Source of the DNA: Physcia stellaris
Taxonomy: Eukaryota > Ascomycota > Lecanoromycetes > Caliciales > Physciaceae
Length of the DNA: 64,000 bases
NCBI GenBank assembly: GCA_018902385.1
Contig: JABSSW010000015.1
Coordinates: forward strand, 713,919 to 777,918
Direction: 5' to 3'
Part shown: in pieces, positions 45,019 to 56,113 of the stretch
Position numbering within the stretch: position 1 is the first letter of the stretch
Layout: every line of letters starts with the position of its first letter
Translations under genes and position numbers: made by a program
Notes under the pieces: generated by a model
What the model was told of the DNA's origin: nothing
What the model saw: the letters and a program-made list of their open reading frames with translations, nothing else
The model's database searches: none

Positions 45019-48000
45019 TGGATGTTTTGGACTAAAATCTCCTTCGAATAACGTCAGTCTACCGAACATACATCTCGGCCGCACAGCTAGTTAATACCGC
45101 TCACTGTATCCATGTTGAGAAGAATACTTGCTATTGCTACTACTATTACTGAGCGTCAACAGTTGATAACAGTGGTCTAAGATGAATGAAACAGGGAAGC
45201 AGTCATGAAAGAAAAGAAGAGGCCCTCTTCTACAGTGCTGAAAATAGTCATCCACGACGCATCGAGCAGTCTCTCCTCTGAGTCACCGTGTGTACATATT
45301 GTTGGCCAACCCTAAGGTACTTGTAGGCTCTCCACGATGACTCCCACTCCCTAGTCGCATCCAAAGCGTCACAAACCAGGTGCACGAAGCTATCCGATGT
45401 GGCGAAGAACAGGTCGAATGATGATCTGCTCTCTACCCTGACTGACACGATAGGACAGAGGTACCTTAGAGAGTTGCTCTCCGAACGGACTTGACGGGTT
45501 TTGTGCGGAATAGCTCCGCGATAGAATATATCTAAAGTACACGTAATCTCCCTTACTCGAGAAGCAAGTGCGTGTTGCAGAAAGGCATGGGTTTCTTTAT
45601 GGTCCTGAGGGCGTATCCTCCTCCCTGAGACTTCAAAAGTAGTTACTCTCTAGGTACTCCGCACCTTTGTCTGGCAACACCCGTAAAGCTTGATCACAGA
45701 AGACCCGAACGATAGGGGATCTAAGGAATCGTTTCATTCTTGCGGGTTGATGGTGCTGATTGATTTGAGATCCTCACATTTGTCGGGGATTCCGAAGGAG
45801 TGATTGGTCTGGTATCTCCATACGGAACGGTCCGCCACCAGCCTGTTGATCAAAGTTTTTAAGTGACGGACAAAGGATCACTACTGCCGAGCTCCGTTCG
45901 ACGCATTTGGCGATGCGATTCTGGATGCGACGAATTCGGAAATTTCCGAGCCACGAGTCTAGTGCGCGTACTTCAAGTGAAAAGAATAAGGTACTCGTAT
46001 GTATCTTGGTCAAAGCGTAACCAGCAGTCCACAAATATTGGTATTATTATTTACTCATCTCCACCGAAAGGTCATCAGGCCATCTTCGTTTCCAAGCCAA
46101 AACGTGGGCTTACCGTCCGTCGTGTGCTCCAATTCCAAGCCCTAAAGCCTGTTACCCCTGATCGGCCATAAGACTTCGCGACGTTTGAGAAGGTTTGGCG
46201 ATCCAATAATCTCAGTCCGAGGAACAAAGCTTGGATCCAGGTACGTATTAGTAGTATTATTGTACCACACATTATTTTAGATCACTAATCATTAGATGTG
46301 CACCTTCTCTTGTACTCTCGTGTCGTGCCAGCGATCTGTATCCTAAAAATATTGAAATAGGCGGAGAATCCCCTGACCTCCCCTAACCAAAGAGTCTCAA
46401 ATACGGAGCCAGGCTCGCCAGAAATCAGCTTGACTGTTTTTTTTGGTGCATTTCCAGGCAGCTACAGAACCTGCTTTAGCGAATCTTGCGATTCATGATG
46501 TGACGAGACACCCATTTTGGTTGCACCACCGAGCCTGGAGTTCGTGCATACACTGCATAGTAACGACAGGAGAACCACTCTTGCGGGATCGGTGCACGTC
46601 TCATGTGGGCGTTTTTGAACAGCGCATAGATGAAGTGCAGAACACCTGACATTTGGAAGGATGCACTGTCCCATGAGGCCATTGAGTACGGCGGTCTTTG
46701 ATCTACTAGTAACTCAGCGCATATGCTTCGATATCGAATATGTCAGTGCCGGTCAATGACGGGCTCTAAAGTAGTGGTGACACACGGATTGGCTGCATAC
46801 TACTACTTCATTCTTACCACGTCACACCGTGCACTCCGAGCAGGGCCACAAGACTCATACCTTACCTACTGTAGATTACAACAAATGCTTTATCATTAAA
46901 GCTCTACCAAGCGCGGATTTTGAAGTCTCACGTTGTTATTTGGTGTTTAATGGGTGCTGTAATAGAGCATGGGATTCCAGCCCTTTGCCTCGCATTTGTA
47001 TCACATCCGCTCGTTCCACAATCGATCAGCATCAGGTGGAGTAGGGTTTTCAGTAAATCAGCGTATGGTGTTGGAAAGTGCGGAAGGCTCACGGCGTATT
47101 ACTTGCAGCAGCAGCCATTCCGAGTCTGACCAAACAGCCCTTCCTGGAGGAGATCCGGACCGACATGTTAATAACGATAGGGAGCCGACCAAGACACAGC
47201 TTTCTTGACCGTGCCAAACGTTAATAATTCGTGGCCAAATGTAGCCTTATTATGGACTACCCTTGAGTTGGATTATGCAGGTGCTCCATGGGCTTGGTAC
47301 CGTGGCACGGCGCTTCCGATCCTCGTAATAATGAGGCTCACAGCCGCCCGTAACAGAAAGGCAGCATGTGATGTGTTGTGCAGGGGTAAAGTACAAGCAA
47401 TGGCTCAACCCATGTTGGTGGCGCGCCTCGCGTGCCCATGTGGCTCTCCAGAGTTTGTCAAGGGGGACTGCTCCAGACTCCAGAGATCAGAAAACGTGGG
47501 ACTTGGGACGGTTGCAGTGGGGGTCATTATTGCCTGTTCCGCTTGTGTGATTGATCACCTGTTATTTTCGGCCAGCAAAAGCCCTCAAGATAATATAGTA
47601 AGAATGGATTTATTTTGAAGATGGCAGTCCGCTAGAGCCGGGGAAACGGCTCTACGTGAGAAGAACAGGACTAGTGAATTGGCGAAAGTCCCCATGATCC
47701 CTGCATGTCCTCATCCCACTCCAGAACCCTGATTGTGGGAACCTGGGGAAGACTCTTTTCGAATATCTTCCGAATGCGAATAGTCGCTGAGGATCTCGGC
47801 CATTATTGCGTTCAGATGCCAGACTCCAAAGGGTCGAGTGACTGTAGCAACATGATACTCCAACCCTCAGCTTCAGGATTGATCATGTCTATTCTCAGTC
47901 AGCTTCGTATGAGCACGGCGTAGGGTGACGATACTAAAATCATCAAAAATGTTAATAATGATAACGAGTGTCAGTATCTGACCGCTCACATAATCGCAAT

Positions 48001-48747
48001 AATCCCAACTGTCCATCGGCTTGGATCCCGTAGCCCGTGAGCAGCGAGGTTGTTCATTCGCTGCTACTAGTAGTAGTATTAGGTGTCTCTAAGAGTAGGC
48101 TTTTTAATTAGTAGCTGTCTCGAATATTCGAGATCAAGGAATTGCCGCCTTCCATCTTCCGAGATCTCCGTGACTAGGTGAATAATTATTGAATCTTGTG
48201 GGAAGAGTGAGGACAGCTGGTTAGGGAGCCTTCTAACGGAAGATAACATGGCCCGTCCGCATTTCTCGTTATCCATTCCATCACAGGGACCTTTTCAAGA
48301 CTGAGGCGATCGAACAGTGGTTATCAAAAGGGTAATAACAAGGTATCATTTACCGAGGATTGGCGGTGTCGACATCTTCCCCCGTGTATCCGTTAGTGGC
48401 CACCCGTGTCCCTTGTTCGGTGTTCCGAAACGAACACACCACCATTCCATCATCGACGTTGCAACTCCTTTATACCCTACTATTCTACCTTGACTTTACC
48501 CATTCCTCCCAGTCATTCTATCCCATTCACCAAGAGACACACTAGCAGTCATTGTTGCGACTGCGGAAACCGCTTCCTCGACCTCGACTCGCCCTTACAA
48601 AGTTTTCCCCACGACGCAAGGTCTTACCTCGGCCAGAACGGGCAATCGACGCAGTCTCCGCTCGATATTCACATTTTCTTGCCAGCGCAACAGTTACCAG
48701 CTATACTCATCCTCCGTGATCATACCCATTCGGGTTGCCGAGGCAGG
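45019..48747. other. Gene-poor intergenic region
   Basis: 3.7 kb without a supported gene, the longest in the window outside the transposon. Open frames here are short and look random; codon structure is absent. Some TAG/TTA-rich trinucleotide stretches (around 46243-46262 and 48064-48082). The last 800 bp carry GATAA motifs ahead of the DUF3295 gene. Confidence 0.45.
47959..48326. promoter_or_regulatory. GATA-factor-like sites upstream of the DUF3295 gene
   Basis: TGATAA at 47959-47964, AGATAA at 48241-48246 and TTATCA (TGATAA on the other strand) at 48321-48326. These match the HGATAR core bound by AreA/NSDD-type GATA factors. Chance occurrence is possible in AT-rich DNA. Confidence 0.35.
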
Positions 48748-50460
48748 ATGCCGCCGCGATTAGAGATGCCGTTGCTCAGTGTGCATGCAGAGAAAATGCG
48801 GAGAATCGACACGCGCAATGTAGACAACCTGTTTGGGTTGTGGACCGGTGAGGACCACCGAGCTCTTCCTTACGCCGTGATCGATGCAGACTACTAACCT
48901 GTTACTCAATCTGTAGTCTTTTCCAAATGCGCAGATTCAGTCGAAGACGGTCGGCGGCTGGAGAACTTAAGCTGGCGGATTTGGAATCGCGAAATGCTCT
49001 GCTGTGAAACTCACCCTCAGCTTGCTACAACACCTGCGATCGGGATGACCAAAACTACATCCGCGTCCTCAGAGATGCCTCCTCTGTCCTCTAGTGTCGA
49101 TTCTGCGGCTTCGGAGGAGTCAATTAGTCACGATGACCCGCGTGATTCGACCTCTTCCGACGTCCACGTTTCTCTAGCTTCTCATCTACATGACGAGTCG
49201 GTACAGCGGTTAAGTCAGGGAAAGGAAAAACGTATCACTTCGCTTGGTCTGGAGAAAATGGTCTACACGATTCAAGAACAGCAAGATGTTAAAGAGCCAC
49301 TGGCGGCTTCAATCGCTGATGCCATTCCTACAACCAGACCCACAACTGATGTGACGCTACGGTCGTGCACGCCATCCATACACACTTCTCTACGGTCGTC
49401 CCATTCATCTGCCTCCACTGAACCTCGCAGTAGTCCCGACAGCGACCGCAGCGGTACAGGTGCGGACGGATCTGACACGAGCGCGGAGTTATTGTCCTCT
49501 CACAGTGTGATTAGGGGCTTCTCCCTTGAAGCTCCTTCATCGTATAAATCAGGCACACACCTTGCAGCCCCTCCACCCGCTGTCATTCCAATGTACTCAA
49601 AGGCCAGATCCTCAAAAGCGAGTGGAGTCAAGTTTTCTCTAGGATGCGGGTCTTCCTCACCCGAGGGTAGCTCTCTTGAGGAAAGCATGCGTAGGCAAAG
49701 CTCTCTTACAAGCGGTCTCAAGCACCATACAAGTGCAAGGAAGCAAACTTCATTTAGGGACGAGCTGCATTCCCGCGCAATGAGCCAGAAGTCACATCAG
49801 GATGAGAATGTTTTTGAGAGCTCGGATGAGGAGGAAGAACCCGAAAGCGCCGTGGAGGAGGAAGCGGAAGAAGAAGACGAAGATGACGACGGTTCTGACT
49901 GGGAGGACGATGGTTCAGACATTGGAGAGGCCGTAGAGCAGAAACCGCTATTCAAGAGAATCGATTCACAGCCACAGCTGGTATCTAGGCGCTCTCTCAT
50001 CGCCGACATGATGAAGACAGAATCCGAAAGAGCTTCTGAGTTTCAGAGACTCGCCGCCGAGCCATCATCGACGTTAAGAATATCTAAAAGGTCAAGTCAC
50101 AACCAATCATCCCGAGGCAATTCCTCGGATGGCGATGCAGAATTCACGCTGCCTCCTGGTATGACCAAGTCAAAGCCAATAATCATGACTACGTCCAATA
50201 CGCACCCCCCTGCTCTTTCTCCTCGAACCACTCGGCGTAACATGCTCGCATCAGAGATGACCGAATCATTACGCAAACATTTGCTTTGGGAACGCCAGCA
50301 GATCAGCACTACTGCTAAGGCAGTTCTCAAGAGACGCCATACAGCCTACGACGTTGCTAATCTCAAAGAGTATCCCGAGAAAAGCGGCCAGACATCCAAG
50401 AACAACTCTTGGAATCACTTCTTCGATCAGGGCGGGGAGTATAACCAGGCCGGTTGGTAA
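48748..50460 (+). CDS. Fungal protein with DUF1752 GATA-like domain and DUF3295 C-terminus
   Basis: Exons 48748-48847 and 48917-50460 (69-nt phase-1 intron) give 547 residues. The intron splits the signature near residues 28-55: NVDNLFGLWTVFSKCADSVE then GRRLENLSWRIWNREMLC, the DUF1752 motif also found at the N-terminus of AreA/Nit2 nitrogen regulators. The rest is mostly disordered Ser-rich sequence. A block near residue 270 reads ESSDEEEEPESAVEEEAEEE. DUF3295-type motifs follow: LVSRRSLIADMMKTES, RRNMLASEMTESLRKHLLWE and KNNSWNHFFDQGGEYNQAGW at the C-terminus. It lacks a GATA zinc finger, so it is probably a regulatory relative rather than the DNA-binding factor. In some fungi DUF3295 proteins relate to nutrient signalling; role here unknown. 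Confidence 0.85.
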
Positions 50461-51424
50461 ACACATGACATGTCGATTCACCATGAAAATTAATTATCTC
50501 TACGTCGACTGCATCATTCTCTACCGCTGCTTTGACAGCGCAATCAGGTCATCTTGCATTTAGCGAATCATGTCATTTCTGCAAAGCGTGGCGCATATTA
50601 TGGGATGTGGACATCAACAGAGGCAATGTGGCCCAGCGGCCAACACAGACCTCGGGAAGGGGAATTTTGATATCAAGAGGTTACCACTGTGCTCAACGCA
50701 CAATGTTCCTGATTACTCTCATCTTGCGGTAGATAATCGCCGGAAAAGAGGGAAACATAGATCCACCGAGCGCATATCAAAGGCGCCGATTCGGAGGAAC
50801 CAATCTCCAGACGCCGATTCGAATGACTTCTCCGTGCAGCGAGGCAAAGCCAAGTATTGATCGGCTCAGACGAGAGGCATACGCCGCGCCTCGCGAAGCA
50901 GCAAACTTCAATGCTTCGACTGGCGACAGGTATGTGTCCCTGAACGATACCTGCTTTGGACATTTGACGGTGGGGCCTGAGACGATGGCGAGGCTGTCGG
51001 GGGAGGGGGCTGGTGGGGAGGCAGAGAAGAGCGGAGGTTCTTCTTACTGTAGATGGGCCCAAACAAGCTGCACCTAAACGGTCTGACACGATGGTGCCTC
51101 GACATTGTTCCTCCTGCTGGTGATGGATGCTGTCATCTGCTCTTGTGCTCTGCTTGACTTGCCCCAAACGAATGTTGACCGGGTTAGTTTTAGGGTTGGT
51201 GAGTGGCATTTTACGACATGTGCGGATACTCTTACGGATGAAGGATCTCCGACAGTACTAAAGTATGTAGTACTCGTAAGCGCTACAAGGTTTGGCAGCA
51301 AATCCTCCCATGTCGGCCCTTTCCGATCCAGACATCCTTCCGTCCAGACACACGGCACCATCCGGTGAGGGACATTGTTATCACTCTACCGATGCAGTAA
51401 ACGTATGACTTATCACACTCTCTT

Positions 51425-51452
51425 CGCTCACCGCTCACCGCTCGCCGCTCTT
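51425..51452. repeat. Short tandem repeat, 7-bp unit x4
   Basis: CGCTCAC, CGCTCAC, CGCTCGC, CGCTCTT in a row; last two copies diverged. Confidence 0.7.
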
Positions 51453-51631
51453 CCCTTCTCTCCCCCCTTCCCAGACGCAATCCGAACAGATGGTGTGTGC
51501 TGGCTGCCTCTTGTTTCCGGACGGGCTTCAGTCGGCTAAATCTGACGGGTGTCTGATCTGTAAGATTCAGAAATTGGTGTGTGTCCTTGTGAGTGGTGAC
51601 GTGGGGGTGAGGGGCACCCAGTGTGACGAAA

Positions 51632-51658
51632 GAGGGCTCGGAGGGCTCGGAGGGCTAG
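51632..51658. repeat. Short tandem repeat, 9-bp unit x3
   Basis: GAGGGCTCG twice, then GAGGGCTAG, without spacing. Confidence 0.7.
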
Positions 51659-51874
51659 AAGAGGTTGGTGCTAGAATAAGCACACACGTGACACAAGTCC
51701 CCTGACAGTGGACCCTTTTTTTCGACTACACGTCTACCGACATGTACTTTGTGACTTGGTCAAATCTCGACTGGTGTAACCATCAGTGATCCCAATACAC
51801 CGACATGCTTAAGAAACCCAGTCAATTCATGTCTCGCGTCTCGCTCATTTCCTCACCATTTTCCCTCACCTACT

Positions 51875-54773
51875 CTATTCCAAAAGCCCAGCGCCAACAG
51901 TCTGTCCGCCCGCACGCAGAATGACTTTCCCGCCAATCTCCAAAGGTACTGGTTCGTCAACCTCAACCATTACCCTCGCCGCGCTTCCAGGCTTCACCAT
52001 CTTCACCTTCTTCTTTCCGCCCTCCTTCGGCTTCCCACTCGTCTTGTCCAAGACGGCCATCAGTTTGGATATCCGTCCAGACGCGTGCAGCCGCCCTCGG
52101 TGCACTTCTACAGCCATGGGGAGTAAGTGCTCGAAGGCCAGAACCTTCATCGTAAAGTTGCTGAGTGGTTCAATAGGTGCAGAAAGTGGACAGATGATGT
52201 CGCCCGTCTTCAGGTATTTTTGGTCAATATCCGCAAGGTGAAGTACCACGTTCTGGCCCGCTACCGCCCAGTCGTTGGATTCTAAGCCGACCTCAATGCC
52301 TTTGATGCTAGCGGTCTCGTTGCTAGGAACTGTGACTACTACGTCGCCTATCTGCACACCACCAGCATCTATGCGTCCCGAGACTGACACAGGATTTTGC
52401 ACGCCTCCACGGAAGACATTGTCGATGGTAAAGCGGAGGGGCTTCTCAAGGGTTCGAGTAAAGGGCTCGGAAGACTCGAGGAGAGTGATGAGCAAAGGTC
52501 CAGTGTACCACGACGCATTTGCATCGGCAGCGGGACGAATTATGTTCTCGCCTGTAAGCCCTGAGCAGGGAAGGAAAGCGATGTTCTTTGGTTGGAAACC
52601 AGCTGCTGTGAGAAACGCGGAGACTTGCTGTTGGATTTCTTCGAAGCGGTCTCTTGACCAAGAAAGGGTATCAAGCTTGTTGACAGCGACTATGATGCGT
52701 TGCACACCCATGCTTCGCACGAGCAGTGCATGTTCTTTAGTTTGCCCCTTAAGACCGGACTCGAAGCTCCCCGTGCTGGCATCGATTACCAAGACTGCAA
52801 AATCAGCCTGACTAGCTCCGGCGATCATGTTAGGGATGAAGTCTCGATGACCTGGCGCATCCAGAATGGTGAACGCAGTTTTGTCGGTTTCGAATGTGTT
52901 TGTGCCAATATCTATGGTAACGCCTTGACTTCGTTCGTCTGACCCTTGGTCGAGCACCCACGCCAGAGCGAACGAAGATTTACCGATACTCTCGGCTTCT
53001 TTGTGATATCTGTCTAATGTCCTCTGGTCAACAACCTTGAGATCGTACAGCAGACGACCCATGAGGGTACTTTTGCCTGCGTCCACATGTCCTAGCATTC
53101 TACATCAGCTGAGCGGCAACAACCAAGGTTACCATTTACCGATGCTCCAAGACGAAAGAAAAGACAATTTCCTGTTCATCTATTGCGAGGCGCTTACTCA
53201 CCGATGACTACGAAATTTGCTGCCGGCTTCGCCTTCTTCTTTCTAAATTCAGCAGCGACATCTAGGCTTTTGGTTTTCAATTTAGGGGCCTCGCTGATCG
53301 CTAAATTGCTAATGGGGTGGGTCGCGCTATTGATCTCTTTCTCAGGATTGGCCTTTACCGCCTTCGTTACTGGTCGATCATCAGTTTCTGTGCTTAGGGC
53401 CGGCAGTTCCCCGAAGCGGACCTTTCGAATTTTGGGCCTTTAAGACAGCATCATCGGGGCTCGGTCCTGCAAAGGTATTCACCTTAGCCATCGCGTTATC
53501 AAGAGTAAATTGGTAAGGAGACCACAAAGAAACACAAGCTGGATTATTTGGACTCGACATTTGTGCTCCATTGCGGCGACTGCCAAATATTGTCTTTGCG
53601 AATGCCGATGGAGGAGCAACGGGCATAGACTGTGGTTCCAGCTTTTGTAGAGTCTTCCTTCCAGGGACCGTACACTCTAGATCAACCGCAGTACAATCTG
53701 CGGTAGTCGTGTCCAGATTCTCGCGTTCTCGAATTGGATACGCGCTTGTGGCCTTCTGTTTGGTCACTTTTGTAGGGTTCTGAGAAATCAAAAAAGAGGC
53801 TTCCGCTGCGGTCTTAAGTTCGTCTGAGCTTCCCTTAGGGTTTCTGCTATCGAGTTTATCTAAAAGCGCGACAGAGCCGGTGACGCCGCTCGATTCTGGC
53901 CTTGCGTTTTCCCTCGTCCTACGGGCAGCAGCTAGGGCAGCAAGCTTGGAAACTTTGCCACTTCCTGGGGAAGAAGATCCACCCAATAGTCGACCGGGCG
54001 GATATAGTGGCTCGATTAGAATCTCTCCTCGACGGTTTAGTGGTATATTACACCACGGGGCATCCTCAAAAAAATCGGCAGTCAAATTGTTCCCAGAGCA
54101 TGATCCCGGCCGAATAGCATAGACAGATGGTACACCGGAGCCTATTCGAATAGGGAGTCAACGGCCGTATGGGATGGTACTTTGACCACAACGTACCATA
54201 GAATAGGAGCGATCCAGAATTGACGCCAAGGTCACTTAGAGAGAAGGAACTTAAGAGGAAAAATTGCACTTACCGTATGCTGCAATAGGTGCTCGATCGA
54301 CCTTCTTCTTTGCCTTAGCGTGGGATGATGTCTGTTGGTCTTATGTATCTTAGCGTTGCACATATCTGTCGGAGATGACTTATCACAAACTCAACAGGAA
54401 GTTGACAGACTTCTCAACATCGTAATAGTAGTGCCATAAGGATTCTTGGATCTTTTGATCAGTTATTTCAAGATCAGGCCCTAACATAGCTCGAACTTGG
54501 ATAGTGCCTGCTCGTAATTGCTCTAATTGCGGAGCCCCTGAGATTAGCATTGTGTACTGGTAGATAAAGCGCTAGTGCACGGTAGATTTATCGTACCTCT
54601 ATCCTCGGCGCTGATTTCTGTGCGGTCAAAGTCAGCGAGGCCAGCGATGACTCCGATGAGGAATGAGTGATATCACCTTCGTTGTAGCCACCATTGTCGT
54701 ATCCGGCTCCTCCATCATAGTCATCTAGTTCCTCGTCTAGGTCCAATTGCTTAACCAATTTATGCCGTGACAT
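51875..54773 (-). CDS. HBS1: HBS1, ribosome-rescue GTPase
   Basis: eRF3/EF1A-like GTPase that works with Dom34/Pelota to rescue stalled ribosomes. Six exons: 54597-54773, 54391-54556, 54274-54339, 53422-54141, 53202-53369 and 51875-53091, phases matching, 837 residues. The N-terminus MSRHKLVKQLDLDEELDDYD with IQESLWHYYYDVEKSVNFLL is the HBS1 N-terminal domain that contacts the ribosome; the ADFFEDAPWCNIP block is also typical. The GTPase has G1 GHVDAGKST (split by an intron after VVIG), G3 DAPGHRDF and G4 NKLD, followed by two beta-barrel domains ending GGQTVGAGLLE. An apparent frame break near 53400 is explained by a 52-nt intron (53370-53421) rather than an indel. Confidence 0.93.
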
Positions 54774-56113
54774 GGCTTGCAGCTCACAGGATGTTTGTCA
54801 AGGTGAATCAAGGTAGGGATAGGAAAGACGTCAGATTCTCCCGACAGAGAAGGGATATATGCTATGTGAATACTCTATTGCAATGAGTCATCGGTTGGAA
54901 GATGCGCCACAGTGGTGTTGTTGAGTCATGATTATTGATTGGTTTGTTGAGATTGGAAGAACACTTCCTCTTTCCTTATTAGCGTGTATATCGGGGATTC
55001 GTGTTCAGGCGCGCAGCGCGGCTCTACGGCCCTTGCAATTAGCCGCCGGATTTCACCTGCACAGAGCTTACAAACCTTGAGGTCACCAGGTACGTGAATC
55101 TCATGGCTAACAGGATCTATACAGTATTACTAGCATTTGCTGCTTGTTGTACCTCGTAGTACCGGTATCAAACCCTTAGTGGGTCGAGGGTGTAAAAGTC
55201 AAAGCATCGATTACTTCTGGGGTGTTAGAGATCCTCAGTATAAGAGACGATCCCTTAGCTTGTCAAGTGAATTAAATGTAGCACACGGCGCTAGGGTCAA
55301 CCTCGAATGGCCAAAACTTTCTGTCTCAAGGGCTATATCCTCGTTACCTGTGTCGCTGTACCTGAATGCTGTACAGAGTGGGAGATAGTGATGACACCGT
55401 GCGCGATGCACGAGTTCAATCTCACCAGTAACCAGGTTGTTCTCAATTGTCGAATACCTAATCTGAATAGGGAGGCTAGTTGGGCAACAGGACGGGTGCT
55501 TTGGCGACACATCTGTCCAAGGTCCGTTTTCTATACCCTGCGGAGACTCGCTGAAAAGGTATTTTCGATGGCTCGTGCCTCAAAACAAATTATTGATGTA
55601 TTTGTCAAGATTGATGTGAGGGGTAGGTGCAGAAAAGGCGCCCTCATGTTCTCGCTTCGATTTTCCGGCCAAGCTAGGAGGCTCCCGATTTATAGTCTAG
55701 ATACATGCTCCTTTAAGTCTCATTTTGGGCAGCAGTTATCATCTCCCAGGTCGGGCTTACAATGAGCATAGCTGTGCAGTACCTGATATGGGAGGGATGG
55801 ATATTGATCGATGTTAGAAATCCTGCGCCATTGGAGCGTTAGATTGGAGATCCAGGACTTATCTCAGTAAATTTGAAAGGACATATAGGCGTCATCTTGC
55901 AATTTCGACGAGACCGGCTCAGCACCTCTAGATCTTGGTAGTCAGGTGACAGCGGTATTCCTGTGGCGTACAACTGGGGGTATTTAATCTGAGTGCATAC
56001 CAATTCTTTGATGAAAGGTGACGTGTCGCTGAGAATAAGAGCTTTGCGCTCCGGTATTCTGATAGACCATGCGTGTTGCAGATGGACGTGTGATATTGAG
56101 CGTACACTACTGT
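54774..56113. other. Intergenic region upstream of HBS1
   Basis: 1.34 kb, containing the HBS1 promoter. A plus-strand ORF of 152 codons (55307-55765) starts with ATG but resembles nothing known and has no splice or codon evidence. Nothing else seen. Confidence 0.4.

Larger units (their letters stand above)
50461..51874. other. Convergent intergenic region with short tandem repeats
   Basis: 1.4 kb. Short tandem repeats: a 7-bp CGCTCAC-type unit four times at 51425-51452 and a 9-bp GAGGGCTCG unit three times at 51632-51658. A minus-strand open frame of 178 codons (50673-51209) has no family resemblance. Confidence 0.45.

Noticed and set aside
47205-47618. 137-codon plus-strand ORF in the gene-poor region
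   Set aside because: No conserved pattern and no start context; length is not unusual for chance in 3.7 kb.
50673-51209. 178-codon minus-strand open frame
   Set aside because: Random-looking R/S/P/C composition, no recognisable domain, located between convergent genes.
51425-51658. Possible CRISPR-like or minisatellite array
   Set aside because: Only two very short, unrelated tandem repeats of 3-4 units; no spacers, and the genome is eukaryotic.
53370-53421. Apparent frameshift in HBS1
   Set aside because: A 52-nt GT-AG intron with matching phase 1 explains the change of frame without any indel.
55307-55765. 152-codon plus-strand ORF in the HBS1 upstream region
   Set aside because: No family resemblance, Cys-rich random-looking protein, no supporting context.
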